Shown here piece after piece: positions 6,786 to 14,777 of a DNA stretch of 24,101 nucleotides. Source of the stretch: Pseudomonadota bacterium. Lineage in GTDB: Bacteria > Pseudomonadota > Gammaproteobacteria > Burkholderiales > Burkholderiaceae_C. Position numbers and translations under genes: made by a program. The DNA lies in assembly GCA_023435325.1 (NCBI GenBank), contig JAEYRT010000103.1, forward strand, positions 1-24,101, read 5' to 3'. Position 1 is the stretch's first letter. Every line of letters starts with the position of its first letter. The notes beneath the pieces were generated by a model. It searched no databases and was not told the origin of the DNA. It worked only from the letters and a program-made list of their open reading frames with translations.

Positions 6786-7919
6786 ATGAGCAGTGTTCCC
6801 GAAACTGAAGCGCTCCAGACCCCACTGCATGCCTTGCACGTAGAGTTGGGTGCACGCATGGTCTGTTTTGCCAACTATCTGCTGCCGGTGCAATACCCGC
6901 AGGGGCTGGTGGCCGAGCACCGCCACACCCGAGAGCACGTCAGCCTGTTTGATGTTTCGCATATGGGGCAAATCCGTGTCAGCGGTACAAATGCTGCAGC
7001 GGCACTGGAACAGGTGCTGCCTATCAACGTGATTGATCTGCCCCTGAACCGCCAGCGCTACGCCCTGCTGCTTGCAGAAGACGGCGGCATTCTGGATGAC
7101 CTCATGGTGGTCAACCGCGGCGAAGACTATCTGCTCATCGTCAATGCCGCATGCTAACACGCGGATCTGCAATGGCTGCAATCACAAATCGGAAATGCAT
7201 GCCAGCTACACATGCTGCACGACATGGGACTTGTGGCCTTGCAAGGGCCGCAAGCAGGCACCGTGCTGCAACAACTGGTCCCCGACACCGGCACGCTGGC
7301 CTTCATGCAGGGCATGCCATTTGACTTCGAAGGCGCACGTGGCTACATCACGCGCAGCGGCTACACCGGTGAAGATGGGTTTGAGATTGCTCTGCCTGCC
7401 TCACACATCGAAAACTTTGCACGCTGGGCACTGCAACAACCCCATGTGCGACCTGCAGGTCTGGGCGCCCGCAATACTCTGCGCCTGGAAGCAGGGCTGT
7501 GCCTGTACGGCAGCGACATGGATGCCTGCACCACGCCCGCCCAGGCGGCGCTGGGCTGGAGCATTCCCAAGATACGCCGCAGCGGCGGCCAGCGCGCCGG
7601 TGGTTTTATGGGTGCAGAAGTGGTTCTACCGCAAATCGAAGAAAGCGCCCCTGTCGGACAGGTCCGCGCCGGTCTGCGTGCCCTGGAGCGCGTGCCCGTG
7701 CGCGATGGCACAGCATTGCATCTGCCCGACGGGGAGGCCGTGGGGATCGTGACCAGCGGCTCGCTCTCACCCAGCTTGAATTACCCGATTGCCATGGGAT
7801 ATCTACCCAAAGCCCACACCGCACCTGGCACCCGCATAGACGCCATGGTGCGTGGAAAGCCCGTTGCCATGGAGGTGGTGCCATTGCCATTTGTGGAGAC
7901 CCACTATCGCAAAAACTAG
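6786..7919 (+). pseudogene. gcvT: Glycine cleavage system T protein (aminomethyltransferase) with in-frame TAA at codon 124
   Basis: GcvT moves the aminomethyl carbon from lipoyl-GcvH to tetrahydrofolate, releasing ammonia and 5,10-methylene-THF. The frame from 6786 encodes 377 residues when the internal stop is ignored, normal for the family. Family features are TPLHALHVELGARMV, HTREHVSLFDVSHMG near 45-60, YITRSGYTGEDGFEIALP, GLGARNTLRLEAGLCLYG, and the C-terminal VTSGSLSPSLNYPIAMGYL. TAA at 7155-7157 interrupts it after VNAAC, where relatives usually carry a Lys codon, so one base change (AAA to TAA) would explain it. Both sides are in the same frame with no other damage, which suggests a recent mutation or a sequencing error. 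GAGGA seven bases upstream supports the start. gcvH and gcvP follow and are intact. Confidence 0.9.
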
Positions 7920-8037
7920 GCGGTATTGCGACAGTTGTGTTCTTCGCCCACAGCAACCCGCTACAGTGTCAGCCATTGCACATGCACCGCCCGGTGCATG
8001 CCAGTGAGTCAGTTATTGAATACCGGAGTTTCATCCC

Positions 8038-8412
8038 ATGAGCATCAAGTTTTCCAAAGAACACGAATGGATCAACGCAGCCAATCCTGACGCTGCCGTA
8101 GTGGGCATTACCGTACACGCCCAGGACGCACTGGGCGACGTCGTGTTTGTGGACCTGCCCGCCGTTGGCACCACATTCAGCCAAGGTGATGTGACCGGCG
8201 TGGTGGAATCGGTCAAGGCAGCCGCCGATGTCTATATGCCGGTTTCGGGTGAAATCGTCGAAGTCAACGAAGCTCTGCGTGCCGATCCCGCACTGGCCAA
8301 CACCGACCCGCTCAATGCAGGCTGGTTCTTCAAGGTCAAGCTCAGTGACCCCAGCCAGCTGGACGGACTGATGGACGAAACCGCCTACAGCGACTTTGCC
8401 GCCAACAATTAA
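8038..8412 (+). CDS. gcvH: Glycine cleavage system H protein
   Basis: This is the lipoylated shuttle protein that carries the aminomethyl group from GcvP to GcvT and is then reoxidised by dihydrolipoamide dehydrogenase. It has 124 residues, typical length. The lipoyl domain is plain: FSKEHEWI at 5-12, ALGDVVFVDLPAVG at 31-44, and the lipoylation site GVVESVKAA with Lys60 as the attachment residue. The C-terminal LNAGWFFKVKL is also diagnostic. It lies 118 bp after gcvT and 278 bp before gcvP, the second gap being filled partly by a dispersed repeat. The gene is intact and complete despite the broken gcvT upstream. Confidence 0.97.
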   Translation: MSIKFSKEHEWINAANPDAAVVGITVHAQDALGDVVFVDLPAVGTTFSQGDVTGVVESVKAAADVYMPVSGEIVEVNEALRADPALANTDPLNAGWFFKVKLSDPSQLDGLMDETAYSDFAANN

Positions 8413-8416
8413 GAAT

Positions 8417-8542
8417 CGCCAGCACGACCCAGCACATCACAGATTTGTGCTTGAGACGAGGTGCAAAGCTGTAGGCATTACAGAGAAGTACGGTCAGTCC
8501 AAGCAATGATGATGTATCAGGGTTTGTGTGATTCGGTCTTAG
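8417..8542 (+). repeat. Dispersed intergenic repeat, copy B
   Basis: Begins four bases after the gcvH stop. It shares with copy A the blocks CCCAGCACATCACAGA, GAGACGAGG, ATTACAGAGAAGTACGG (15 of 17 positions as in A) and ATGTATCAGGGTTTGTGT with a TCTTAG end. With copy C it shares the opening CGCCAGCACGACCCAGCA-like segment. The hairpin seen in copy A is degraded here. It separates gcvH from gcvP, so a gcvTHP transcript would carry it. Confidence 0.7.
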
Positions 8543-8690
8543 CCGCATTTACGGCATAACGGTATGACGGCACCCGGGTGCCCTTGGCACTGGACGTGTC
8601 GCATTTCAAGTGGCCTGTCTGCGCAAGCAGGCCCATGGGGCAGGCAAACCGCCGCCCCATTGCGCGCACTGCTTTGAGGGAGGTTGGATG

Positions 8691-11561
8691 ATGAATCAGC
8701 GACTGCAAGCACCCTTGACCCAAATGCACGCGAACGATGCGTTCGCACGGCGCCATATCGCCCCTCGTGCAGAGGACGAATCCCACATGCTGCACGCACT
8801 GGGCCAGCCATCGCGCCAAGCATTGATCGAAGCCATTGTGCCGCGCAATATTGCGCGCACCACGCCCATGGATTTGCCTCCTCCAGCCAGCGAAACCGAG
8901 GCGCTGCAGGAGCTCAAATCTATCGCCAGCCGCAACCGCGTGCTCAAAAGCTTTATCGGGCAGGGCTACTACGGCACGCACACCCCGGGTGTCATCTTGC
9001 GCAACGTGCTTGAAAATCCTGCCTGGTACACGGCTTACACACCGTACCAAGCCGAGATTTCACAGGGCCGACTAGAAGCGCTGCTGAACTTTCAGACCAT
9101 GGTCTGCGACTTCACGGCCATGCCTGTGGCCAACGCGTCCATGTTGGACGAAGCCACGGCGGTCGCAGAAGCCATGGCCCTGGCACGGCGCAGCTCAACC
9201 TCCGGCAGTGCCGACTTTCTGGTGCACCATGACGTGCATCCGCAAACCCTGGAAGTGTTGCGCACGCGCGCCGAACCCATGGGCTGGCGCCTTGTCTGCC
9301 CGCCAGATGATGCGCAATTCTGGGAAGCGCTCCAGGCCCCGCACTTTGGCGCTCTGGTGCAATATCCCGGTAGCACGGGTGCTGTCTACGACTGGCGAGC
9401 GGCGGCAGCGCTGTGCCACGGGCAAAAAGCCTTGTTGGTGGTGGCCACGGATTTGCTGGCTCTGACCCTGCTCACACCTCCCGGCGAATGGGATGCAGAC
9501 ATCGTGGTGGGAAGCAGCCAGCGCCTGGGCATGCCCATCGGGGGCGGCGGCCCCCATGCTGCCTTTATGGCTTGTCAGGAACGCCACAAGCGGTCTTTGC
9601 CAGGCAGGCTGGTGGGCGTCAGCGTCGATGTGCACGGTGCTCCTGCCTTGCGTTTGGCACTGCAAACCCGGGAGCAGCACATCCGACGTGAAAAAGCCAC
9701 CTCCAACATCTGCACTGCGCAGGTGCTGCCTGCTGTCATTGCCAGCATGTATGCCGTCTACCACGGCCCTCAGGGCCTGCATGCCATCGCCCAGCGCATC
9801 GCCTCCCTGGCCGCCTGTTTGGCTGACGGCCTGGAAAAACTGGGCTTTGCACTCAAACACGTCACTGCCTTCGACACCGTCACGGTCAACGCTCCAGGCA
9901 AGGCTTTGAACATTGCGACCCGCGCCCTATTGGCGGGGGTGAATCTGCGCAAGGTTTCCGACAGCGAACTGGGCATTTCACTGGACGAAACCACAACAGC
10001 AGCCGATGTGGCTTTGCTGCTCAAGCTCTTTGGCGCAACGCAGGCTTCGGTAGTCGATGCGGCGACTGCACCCCGCATCCCTGAAGCCTTGCTACGCCGC
10101 TCTGCCTATCTTGGTCATCCTGTGTTTCACAGCCACCACAGTGAAACCGCCATGCTGCGCTACATCCGCAGTCTCTCTGACAAGGATTTGGCGTTAGACC
10201 GCTGCATGATTCCGCTCGGTTCCTGCACCATGAAACTCAATGCGACCAGCGAAATGATTCCGATCACCTGGCCGGAGTTTGCTCAGGTTCACCCTTTTGC
10301 TCCTGCCGACCAACTGCAAGGGTACGCCCTGCTAGATCAACAACTGCGCCAGTGGCTGTGCTCCATCACGGGCTATGCCGATATCAGCCTGCAGCCCAAT
10401 GCGGGATCACAGGGAGAATTTGCAGGACTGCTGGCCATCCGCGCGTGGCACGCTTCACGCGGACAACCGGAGCGCACGGTGTGCCTGATTCCATCCAGCG
10501 CCCACGGCACCAACCCCGCCAGCGCCCAGATGTGCGGCATGCAGGTGGTGGTCGTCGCCTGTGATGCGCAAGGCAATGTGGACATGGCCGATTTGCAAGC
10601 CCAATGCGAAGCACACAGCAGCAGGCTGGCTTGCATCATGATCACTTATCCCAGCACCCATGGCGTGTTTGAAGATACCGTCCGTTCCCTGTGTGAACTG
10701 GTGCATGCTCACGGTGGCCGTGTGTATGTGGATGGTGCCAACATGAATGCGTTGGTGGGTCTGGCTGCGCCTGGCGCCTTCGGCGGCGATGTCAGCCATT
10801 TGAACCTGCACAAAACCTTTTGCATTCCGCATGGCGGTGGCGGGCCAGGTATAGGCCCGGTGTGCGTCGCAGAGGATCTGGTGCCGTTTTTGCCCGGGCA
10901 TGCCACGGCAGGCCAGATTGCAGCGGTCGGTGCGGTGGCGGCCGCACCTTATGGCAACGCTGCAGTACTACCCATCAGCTGGATGTATATACGCATGATG
11001 GGCGCTGATGGTCTGCGCCATGCCACTGAAGCGGCCATCCTGAATGCCAACTACATCAGCCAGCGTCTGAAGGATCATTACCCGACTCTCTATACAGGCC
11101 CAGGGGGATGGGTGGCCCACGAATGCATTTTGGATCTGCGTCCGTTCAAGGAAAGCTCAGGCATCATCGCAGAAGACGTGGCCAAGCGCTTGATCGACTA
11201 CGGATTTCATGCACCCACTCTGTCCTTTCCTGTTCCCGGTACCTTGATGATCGAGCCCACCGAAAGCGAGCCCCTGCAAGAACTGGAACGATTCGTGCAG
11301 GCCATGATTGCCATTCGGGAAGAGATTCGCCAAGTTGAAAATGGCGTTTGGCCCAGGGACGACAATCCGCTCAAGCATGCCCCGTATACGGCTGCTACCC
11401 TGTTGCAGCCCGACTGGCCTCATGCCTATTCACGCCTGGAGGCTGCAGGGCAAAAGCAGCTGTCGGACAAATACTGGCCGCCGGTCGGCCGTATCGACAA
11501 TGTGCACGGTGACCGCCATCTCGTGTGCACCTGCCCTCCGCTGGAGGCTTACCTGAGTTGA
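8691..11561 (+). CDS. gcvP: Glycine dehydrogenase (decarboxylating), glycine cleavage P protein
   Basis: GcvP is the PLP enzyme that decarboxylates glycine and loads the aminomethyl group onto lipoyl-GcvH. This is the single-chain form: 956 residues with two homologous aminotransferase-fold halves. The N-terminal half has FIGQGYYGTHTPGVILRNVLENP and NASMLDEATAVAEAM. The C-terminal half has LGSCTMKLNATSEM, SAHGTNPASA, YVDGANMNA and the PLP-binding LNLHKTFCIPHGGGGPG with Lys708 as the Schiff-base residue. Two adjacent ATGs (8688 and 8691) follow GAGGGAGG; 8691 has the better spacing. It is complete and shows no damage. It depends on GcvT for turnover of the methylene group, so it could be metabolically stranded unless another T protein exists. 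Confidence 0.96.
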   Translation: MNQRLQAPLTQMHANDAFARRHIAPRAEDESHMLHALGQPSRQALIEAIVPRNIARTTPMDLPPPASETEALQELKSIASRNRVLKSFIGQGYYGTHTPGVILRNVLENPAWYTAYTPYQAEISQGRLEALLNFQTMVCDFTAMPVANASMLDEATAVAEAMALARRSSTSGSADFLVHHDVHPQTLEVLRTRAEPMGWRLVCPPDDAQFWEALQAPHFGALVQYPGSTGAVYDWRAAAALCHGQKALLVVATDLLALTLLTPPGEWDADIVVGSSQRLGMPIGGGGPHAAFMACQERHKRSLPGRLVGVSVDVHGAPALRLALQTREQHIRREKATSNICTAQVLPAVIASMYAVYHGPQGLHAIAQRIASLAACLADGLEKLGFALKHVTAFDTVTVNAPGKALNIATRALLAGVNLRKVSDSELGISLDETTTAADVALLLKLFGATQASVVDAATAPRIPEALLRRSAYLGHPVFHSHHSETAMLRYIRSLSDKDLALDRCMIPLGSCTMKLNATSEMIPITWPEFAQVHPFAPADQLQGYALLDQQLRQWLCSITGYADISLQPNAGSQGEFAGLLAIRAWHASRGQPERTVCLIPSSAHGTNPASAQMCGMQVVVVACDAQGNVDMADLQAQCEAHSSRLACIMITYPSTHGVFEDTVRSLCELVHAHGGRVYVDGANMNALVGLAAPGAFGGDVSHLNLHKTFCIPHGGGGPGIGPVCVAEDLVPFLPGHATAGQIAAVGAVAAAPYGNAAVLPISWMYIRMMGADGLRHATEAAILNANYISQRLKDHYPTLYTGPGGWVAHECILDLRPFKESSGIIAEDVAKRLIDYGFHAPTLSFPVPGTLMIEPTESEPLQELERFVQAMIAIREEIRQVENGVWPRDDNPLKHAPYTAATLLQPDWPHAYSRLEAAGQKQLSDKYWPPVGRIDNVHGDRHLVCTCPPLEAYLS

Positions 11562-11584
11562 ACCTATTGCCTTGCAAAGGCGGC

Positions 11585-11614
11585 TTGTAAGCAAGAAGGG
11601 CATGCACTTACACT
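11585..11614 (+). promoter_or_regulatory. Candidate sigma-70 promoter for the hybrid kinase
   Basis: TTGTAA (11585-11590) and TACACT (11609-11614) are 18 bp apart, just after gcvP and 33 bp before the kinase ATG. The match is moderate and no other promoter is evident in the 86-bp gap. Confidence 0.35.
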
Positions 11615-11647
11615 GCGGCCCTTGCTCCAGCCGCTGCGCTGTCAACT

Positions 11648-13840
11648 ATGAGTCGCCCAGACCTGTCTTTTCTGATTACCCGCGAAGACGCACCCTCATT
11701 GCCCGAGTTGCCCACCGATCTAGAGGTGGCACCTTTGGGTCCCTTGCCGTCTTTTGCACTCCCCCAGGACTTGCCAGAAGACGACCCATTGGCAGCGTTG
11801 ATCGCAGAGCTGCGCAACTACCAGAACGAGCTGGAGATCCAGAACAAGGTGCTGGACTACAGCCAGGCAGTTGCGGAAAGCGCATCCGAACGCTTTGAAG
11901 CCCTGTTTGCCAGCGTTCCCCTGCCGTTGCTGGTACTGGACGAGCATGACATGGTTATTCAGGCCAATGCCATGGCCCACAATGCCTTTCAAGCACAAGG
12001 TCATGACCGGCTGCTGGTTTCCTTCATGCCCCACGTGTGCTCCAGCGATTCCGAGCGCGTGGCTGCAGCTTTCGAGGCAGCGCGCGAGAACGGATGTAGT
12101 GAAGCACAGGAGGTCATGTTCACTCTGGGCAGTGGTGAGCAGATGCAAGGCGACCTGCACATTGCCTGCATCCAGATCCCGCAGCGCGAAGGCCCGGCCA
12201 TCGCCCAGTTCATGTGCGCAGTCGTGGACCAAGGCCCGCTGCTGGCAGAGCGCAAACAGCTGCAGCAGCGCAATGACCAGCTTCACGCCAGCGAACGCCG
12301 CCTGGAGTCGGTAATCAACTCCTCGCTCGATGCCATCATCTGCGTGGACCAAGACCAGCGCATCACCGTCTTCAATCCAACAGCAGCAGCGCTTTTTCTA
12401 TGCCCGATGGCCGATGCCCTGGGCAGCAAGCTGGAGCGTTTCTTGCCAGATGCCGTGCACGCCTTGGACTTCGCTCCGCTGACCACCCAGGCCATGCTGG
12501 GTGAAATGATGGCACGCACCGCCACAGGCAAGATGGTGCCAGTAGAGGTGGGCCTGTCGTTCGAACGCCTGCCCGACGGAGAGATCACCACCGTCTATGC
12601 ACGCGACCTGAGCAGCCGCAAACGTGCGGAAGCACAACGCAACGAACTGGAAATGCAGCTGCGCGAATCCCACAAGATGCAGGCGCTGGGCACCATGGCT
12701 GGTGGCATTGCCCATGACTTCAACAATATCGTGGGGGCTATCCTGGGCAACGTGGAACTGGCCAAGGCAGACTGCAACGCCAATCCTCAGGCCATGGAGA
12801 GCTTGCTGGAAATCGAAAAGGCAGGGCGTCGCGCGCGTGATCTGGTCCGCCAGATTCTCACGTTCAGCCGCAATGAGCCACCCAAGCTCTACACCGTACG
12901 CGCACACGAGGTGATGAGAGACACAGAGCGCCTGCTGCGTGTCACGCTTCCACCCGCCATTGAGCTGCAGGTCGATGCACCCCACGACCTTCCCAGCATG
13001 AAGGCAGACCCCACGCAGGTGGAGCAGGCCCTTTTCAATCTCACGACCAATGCCGTGCATGCACTCGGGGATGTGCGTGGTCTTGTTCGCATGCAGGCCT
13101 CACTGAGTCTGTCCGAACAGCGCGTGTGTGACCGTTTGGGTATCAAGTTAGGCAATTACGTCGTCATCTCGGTGCAGGATAACGGCCCTGGCATTCCAGC
13201 CGCAACACTGCAGCGAATTTTTGAACCCTTCTTCACCACCAAACCAGTGGGACAAGGCACAGGCCTGGGTTTGGCAGTGGTGCATGGCGTCATGCGCACC
13301 CACGGCGGTGCAGTGGACGTGATCAGCGCACCCGGCCAGGGCAGCACGTTCATGCTGTACTTTCCGATCTGTGAAGAAAGCCTGGGACATGCACCGCCTG
13401 CCCCCCCTGCCATGCATGCATCAGCCTGTGCCGTGCCCGCAGAAAGTGCAAGCGTGCATTCAGAGCAACGCAAGCATGTCATGTATGTGGACGACGACCA
13501 GGCCCTGGTTTCTCTGGTGCAGCGCCTGTTGCGCCGCCGGGGCTATCAGGTATCGGGCTTCCTGGACCCGCGCGAAGCCACAGAGGCATTGCGCGCCACC
13601 CCTTCAGCTTATGACCTGCTGGTAACCGACTACAACATGCCCGGTTATTGCGGCGTGGATCTGGTGCGTGACTCCAAGGTCATCGCTCCCGATCTGCCTG
13701 TCGCCCTCGCCTCGGGATATGTGAGCGCCGAAATCGAAGCGCAAGCCATCGCTGCAGGGGCGCTGGCACTGATTCACAAGCCCAACGACGTAAATGAGTT
13801 GTGCGAAACCGTGGATCGCCTCATCCAGACCAAACGCTAG
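11648..13840 (+). CDS. Hybrid sensor histidine kinase with PAS domains and C-terminal receiver
   Basis: This 730-residue cytoplasmic sensor has no membrane segment or signal peptide. An acidic/Pro-rich N-terminus leads to a helix (LIAELRNYQNELEIQNKVL, about 56-74) and then a PAS-like domain (about 80-190). A second PAS domain follows (about 220-320, starting SERRLESVINSSLDAIICVD). The dimerisation/phosphoacceptor helix GIAHDFNNIVGAILGN carries His356. The ATPase domain has NLTTNAVHAL (N box), VQDNGPGIP (G1), FEPFFTTK (F) and GTGLGLAVVHG (G2). After a linker comes a receiver with VDDD and VTDYNMPG, where Asp661 is the phosphate acceptor, and IHKPND with the conserved Lys. No response-regulator gene is adjacent, so the output is unknown. 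A soluble PAS sensor suggests an internal signal such as redox, oxygen or a metabolite. The start has no strong ribosome site. Confidence 0.92.
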   Translation: MSRPDLSFLITREDAPSLPELPTDLEVAPLGPLPSFALPQDLPEDDPLAALIAELRNYQNELEIQNKVLDYSQAVAESASERFEALFASVPLPLLVLDEHDMVIQANAMAHNAFQAQGHDRLLVSFMPHVCSSDSERVAAAFEAARENGCSEAQEVMFTLGSGEQMQGDLHIACIQIPQREGPAIAQFMCAVVDQGPLLAERKQLQQRNDQLHASERRLESVINSSLDAIICVDQDQRITVFNPTAAALFLCPMADALGSKLERFLPDAVHALDFAPLTTQAMLGEMMARTATGKMVPVEVGLSFERLPDGEITTVYARDLSSRKRAEAQRNELEMQLRESHKMQALGTMAGGIAHDFNNIVGAILGNVELAKADCNANPQAMESLLEIEKAGRRARDLVRQILTFSRNEPPKLYTVRAHEVMRDTERLLRVTLPPAIELQVDAPHDLPSMKADPTQVEQALFNLTTNAVHALGDVRGLVRMQASLSLSEQRVCDRLGIKLGNYVVISVQDNGPGIPAATLQRIFEPFFTTKPVGQGTGLGLAVVHGVMRTHGGAVDVISAPGQGSTFMLYFPICEESLGHAPPAPPAMHASACAVPAESASVHSEQRKHVMYVDDDQALVSLVQRLLRRRGYQVSGFLDPREATEALRATPSAYDLLVTDYNMPGYCGVDLVRDSKVIAPDLPVALASGYVSAEIEAQAIAAGALALIHKPNDVNELCETVDRLIQTKR

Positions 13841-13875
13841 CAACCCTCTTTTCGTTTCCGTTTTCTGTACTTCCC

Positions 13876-14520
13876 GTGCCTTCCTGCCTCTATGAAGACG
13901 AGCATCTGCTGGTGCTCGACAAACCTGCTGGACTGCTTTCCGTTCCGGGCCGCGGTCCTGACAAGCAGGACTGCCTGATCCACCGTGCGTTGCAGCGATG
14001 GCCAGATGCCCTGGTCGTGCATCGCCTGGATATGGCAACGTCGGGCTTGCTGATTCTGGCGCGTAGCAAAGAAGTGCAGCGCCAGCTTGGCGATGCTTTC
14101 GCCGCCCGTCAGGTTCACAAGCGTTACATCGCCATCGTGCATGGACAGATTCCTGCTTCTGTAGATGACAGCTGGCGATATGTAGAAGCGCCTCTGATTT
14201 GTGACTGGGAGCGCAGGCCGCTGCAAAAAGTGGATGAAGCAATCGGAAAACCCAGCACCACACGTTACCAGCGCCATCCTGAGCAAACCGGCGTACCTGT
14301 GGGCTGTACCAGAGTGTGGTTGGAGCCCATCACTGGGCGCTCACACCAGTTGCGGGTTCACATGATGCATCTGGGCCACCCCATGTTGGGCGACAGCTTG
14401 TACGCCCCGCCCGAAGTGCTGGCCATGGCCCCGCGCCTGTGCCTGCACGCCACGCAATTGCAGTTCACACACCCTTGCTCCGGGCAGCTGCTGCAACTCG
14501 AAAGTCACGCACCATTTTGA
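13876..14520 (+). CDS. rluA: Pseudouridine synthase RluA
   Basis: RluA converts uridine to pseudouridine at U746 in 23S rRNA and at U32 in some tRNAs (E. coli numbering). The protein is short and lacks the N-terminal S4 domain, as in E. coli RluA. It shows LYEDEHLLVLDKPAGLLSVPG at the N-terminus, the catalytic HRLDMATSG with Asp52, LICDWERRPLQK and GKPSTTRYQ, PITGRSHQLRVHM, and LGDSLYAPPEVLAMAPRLCLHA. The order and wording of these motifs follow E. coli RluA closely. The start is uncertain: GTG at 13876 gives 214 residues without overlap, while GTG at 13801 overlaps the kinase gene by 40 bp and adds a poorly conserved tail. Neither has a good ribosome site. It probably shares a transcript with the kinase upstream. 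Confidence 0.9.
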   Translation: MPSCLYEDEHLLVLDKPAGLLSVPGRGPDKQDCLIHRALQRWPDALVVHRLDMATSGLLILARSKEVQRQLGDAFAARQVHKRYIAIVHGQIPASVDDSWRYVEAPLICDWERRPLQKVDEAIGKPSTTRYQRHPEQTGVPVGCTRVWLEPITGRSHQLRVHMMHLGHPMLGDSLYAPPEVLAMAPRLCLHATQLQFTHPCSGQLLQLESHAPF

Positions 14521-14710
14521 AACACGTACTGGAAGCCATCCGTTTGCACGCATGTTGAAGCGTCGGCAAACCGTCACGCACACAACTGCCTCAACGCATT
14601 AATTTTGATTTTTAGCAGGCAGAACCGAAGTTTCATGCAAGCAAAAGCACCATAGATACAAACCCGCTTGCGTCCTCTTGGAGCAGATTTTTAAGCTTGC
14701 TCCACAAGCG

Positions 14711-14748
14711 TCAGGCATGCAATTTGCAGATACGCATGCACTGCCTGA
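14711..14748. promoter_or_regulatory. Inverted repeat in the livJ leader
   Basis: TCAGGCA (14711-14717) and TGCCTGA (14742-14748) are perfect 7-bp arms around a loop that holds GCATGCA on both sides. It lies 15 bp before the livJ ribosome site (AGAGGA, 14763-14768), so it could be an operator or an mRNA leader hairpin. The 14521-14710 segment upstream is AT-richer, as expected for a promoter region, but I cannot assign hexamers. Confidence 0.3.
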
Positions 14749-14777
14749 TACAAAACCAACTAAGAGGACATTCAAGA

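Noticed and set aside
7155..7157. Programmed read-through or recoding of the TAA in gcvT
   Set aside because: UAA recoding in a bacterial housekeeping gene is not expected, and no stimulatory structure is visible. Mutation or sequence error is far more likely.
7158..7919. The 3' part of gcvT as an independent gene starting at ATG 7212
   Set aside because: It lacks a ribosome site and the N-terminal part of the fold, and it continues the frame of the upstream half exactly. A nonsense-interrupted gcvT is the simpler reading.
8610..8690. An extended N-terminus for GcvP beginning at 8610
   Set aside because: GAGGGAGG lies inside this extension right before the adjacent ATGs at 8688 and 8691, and the added residues do not look like the family.
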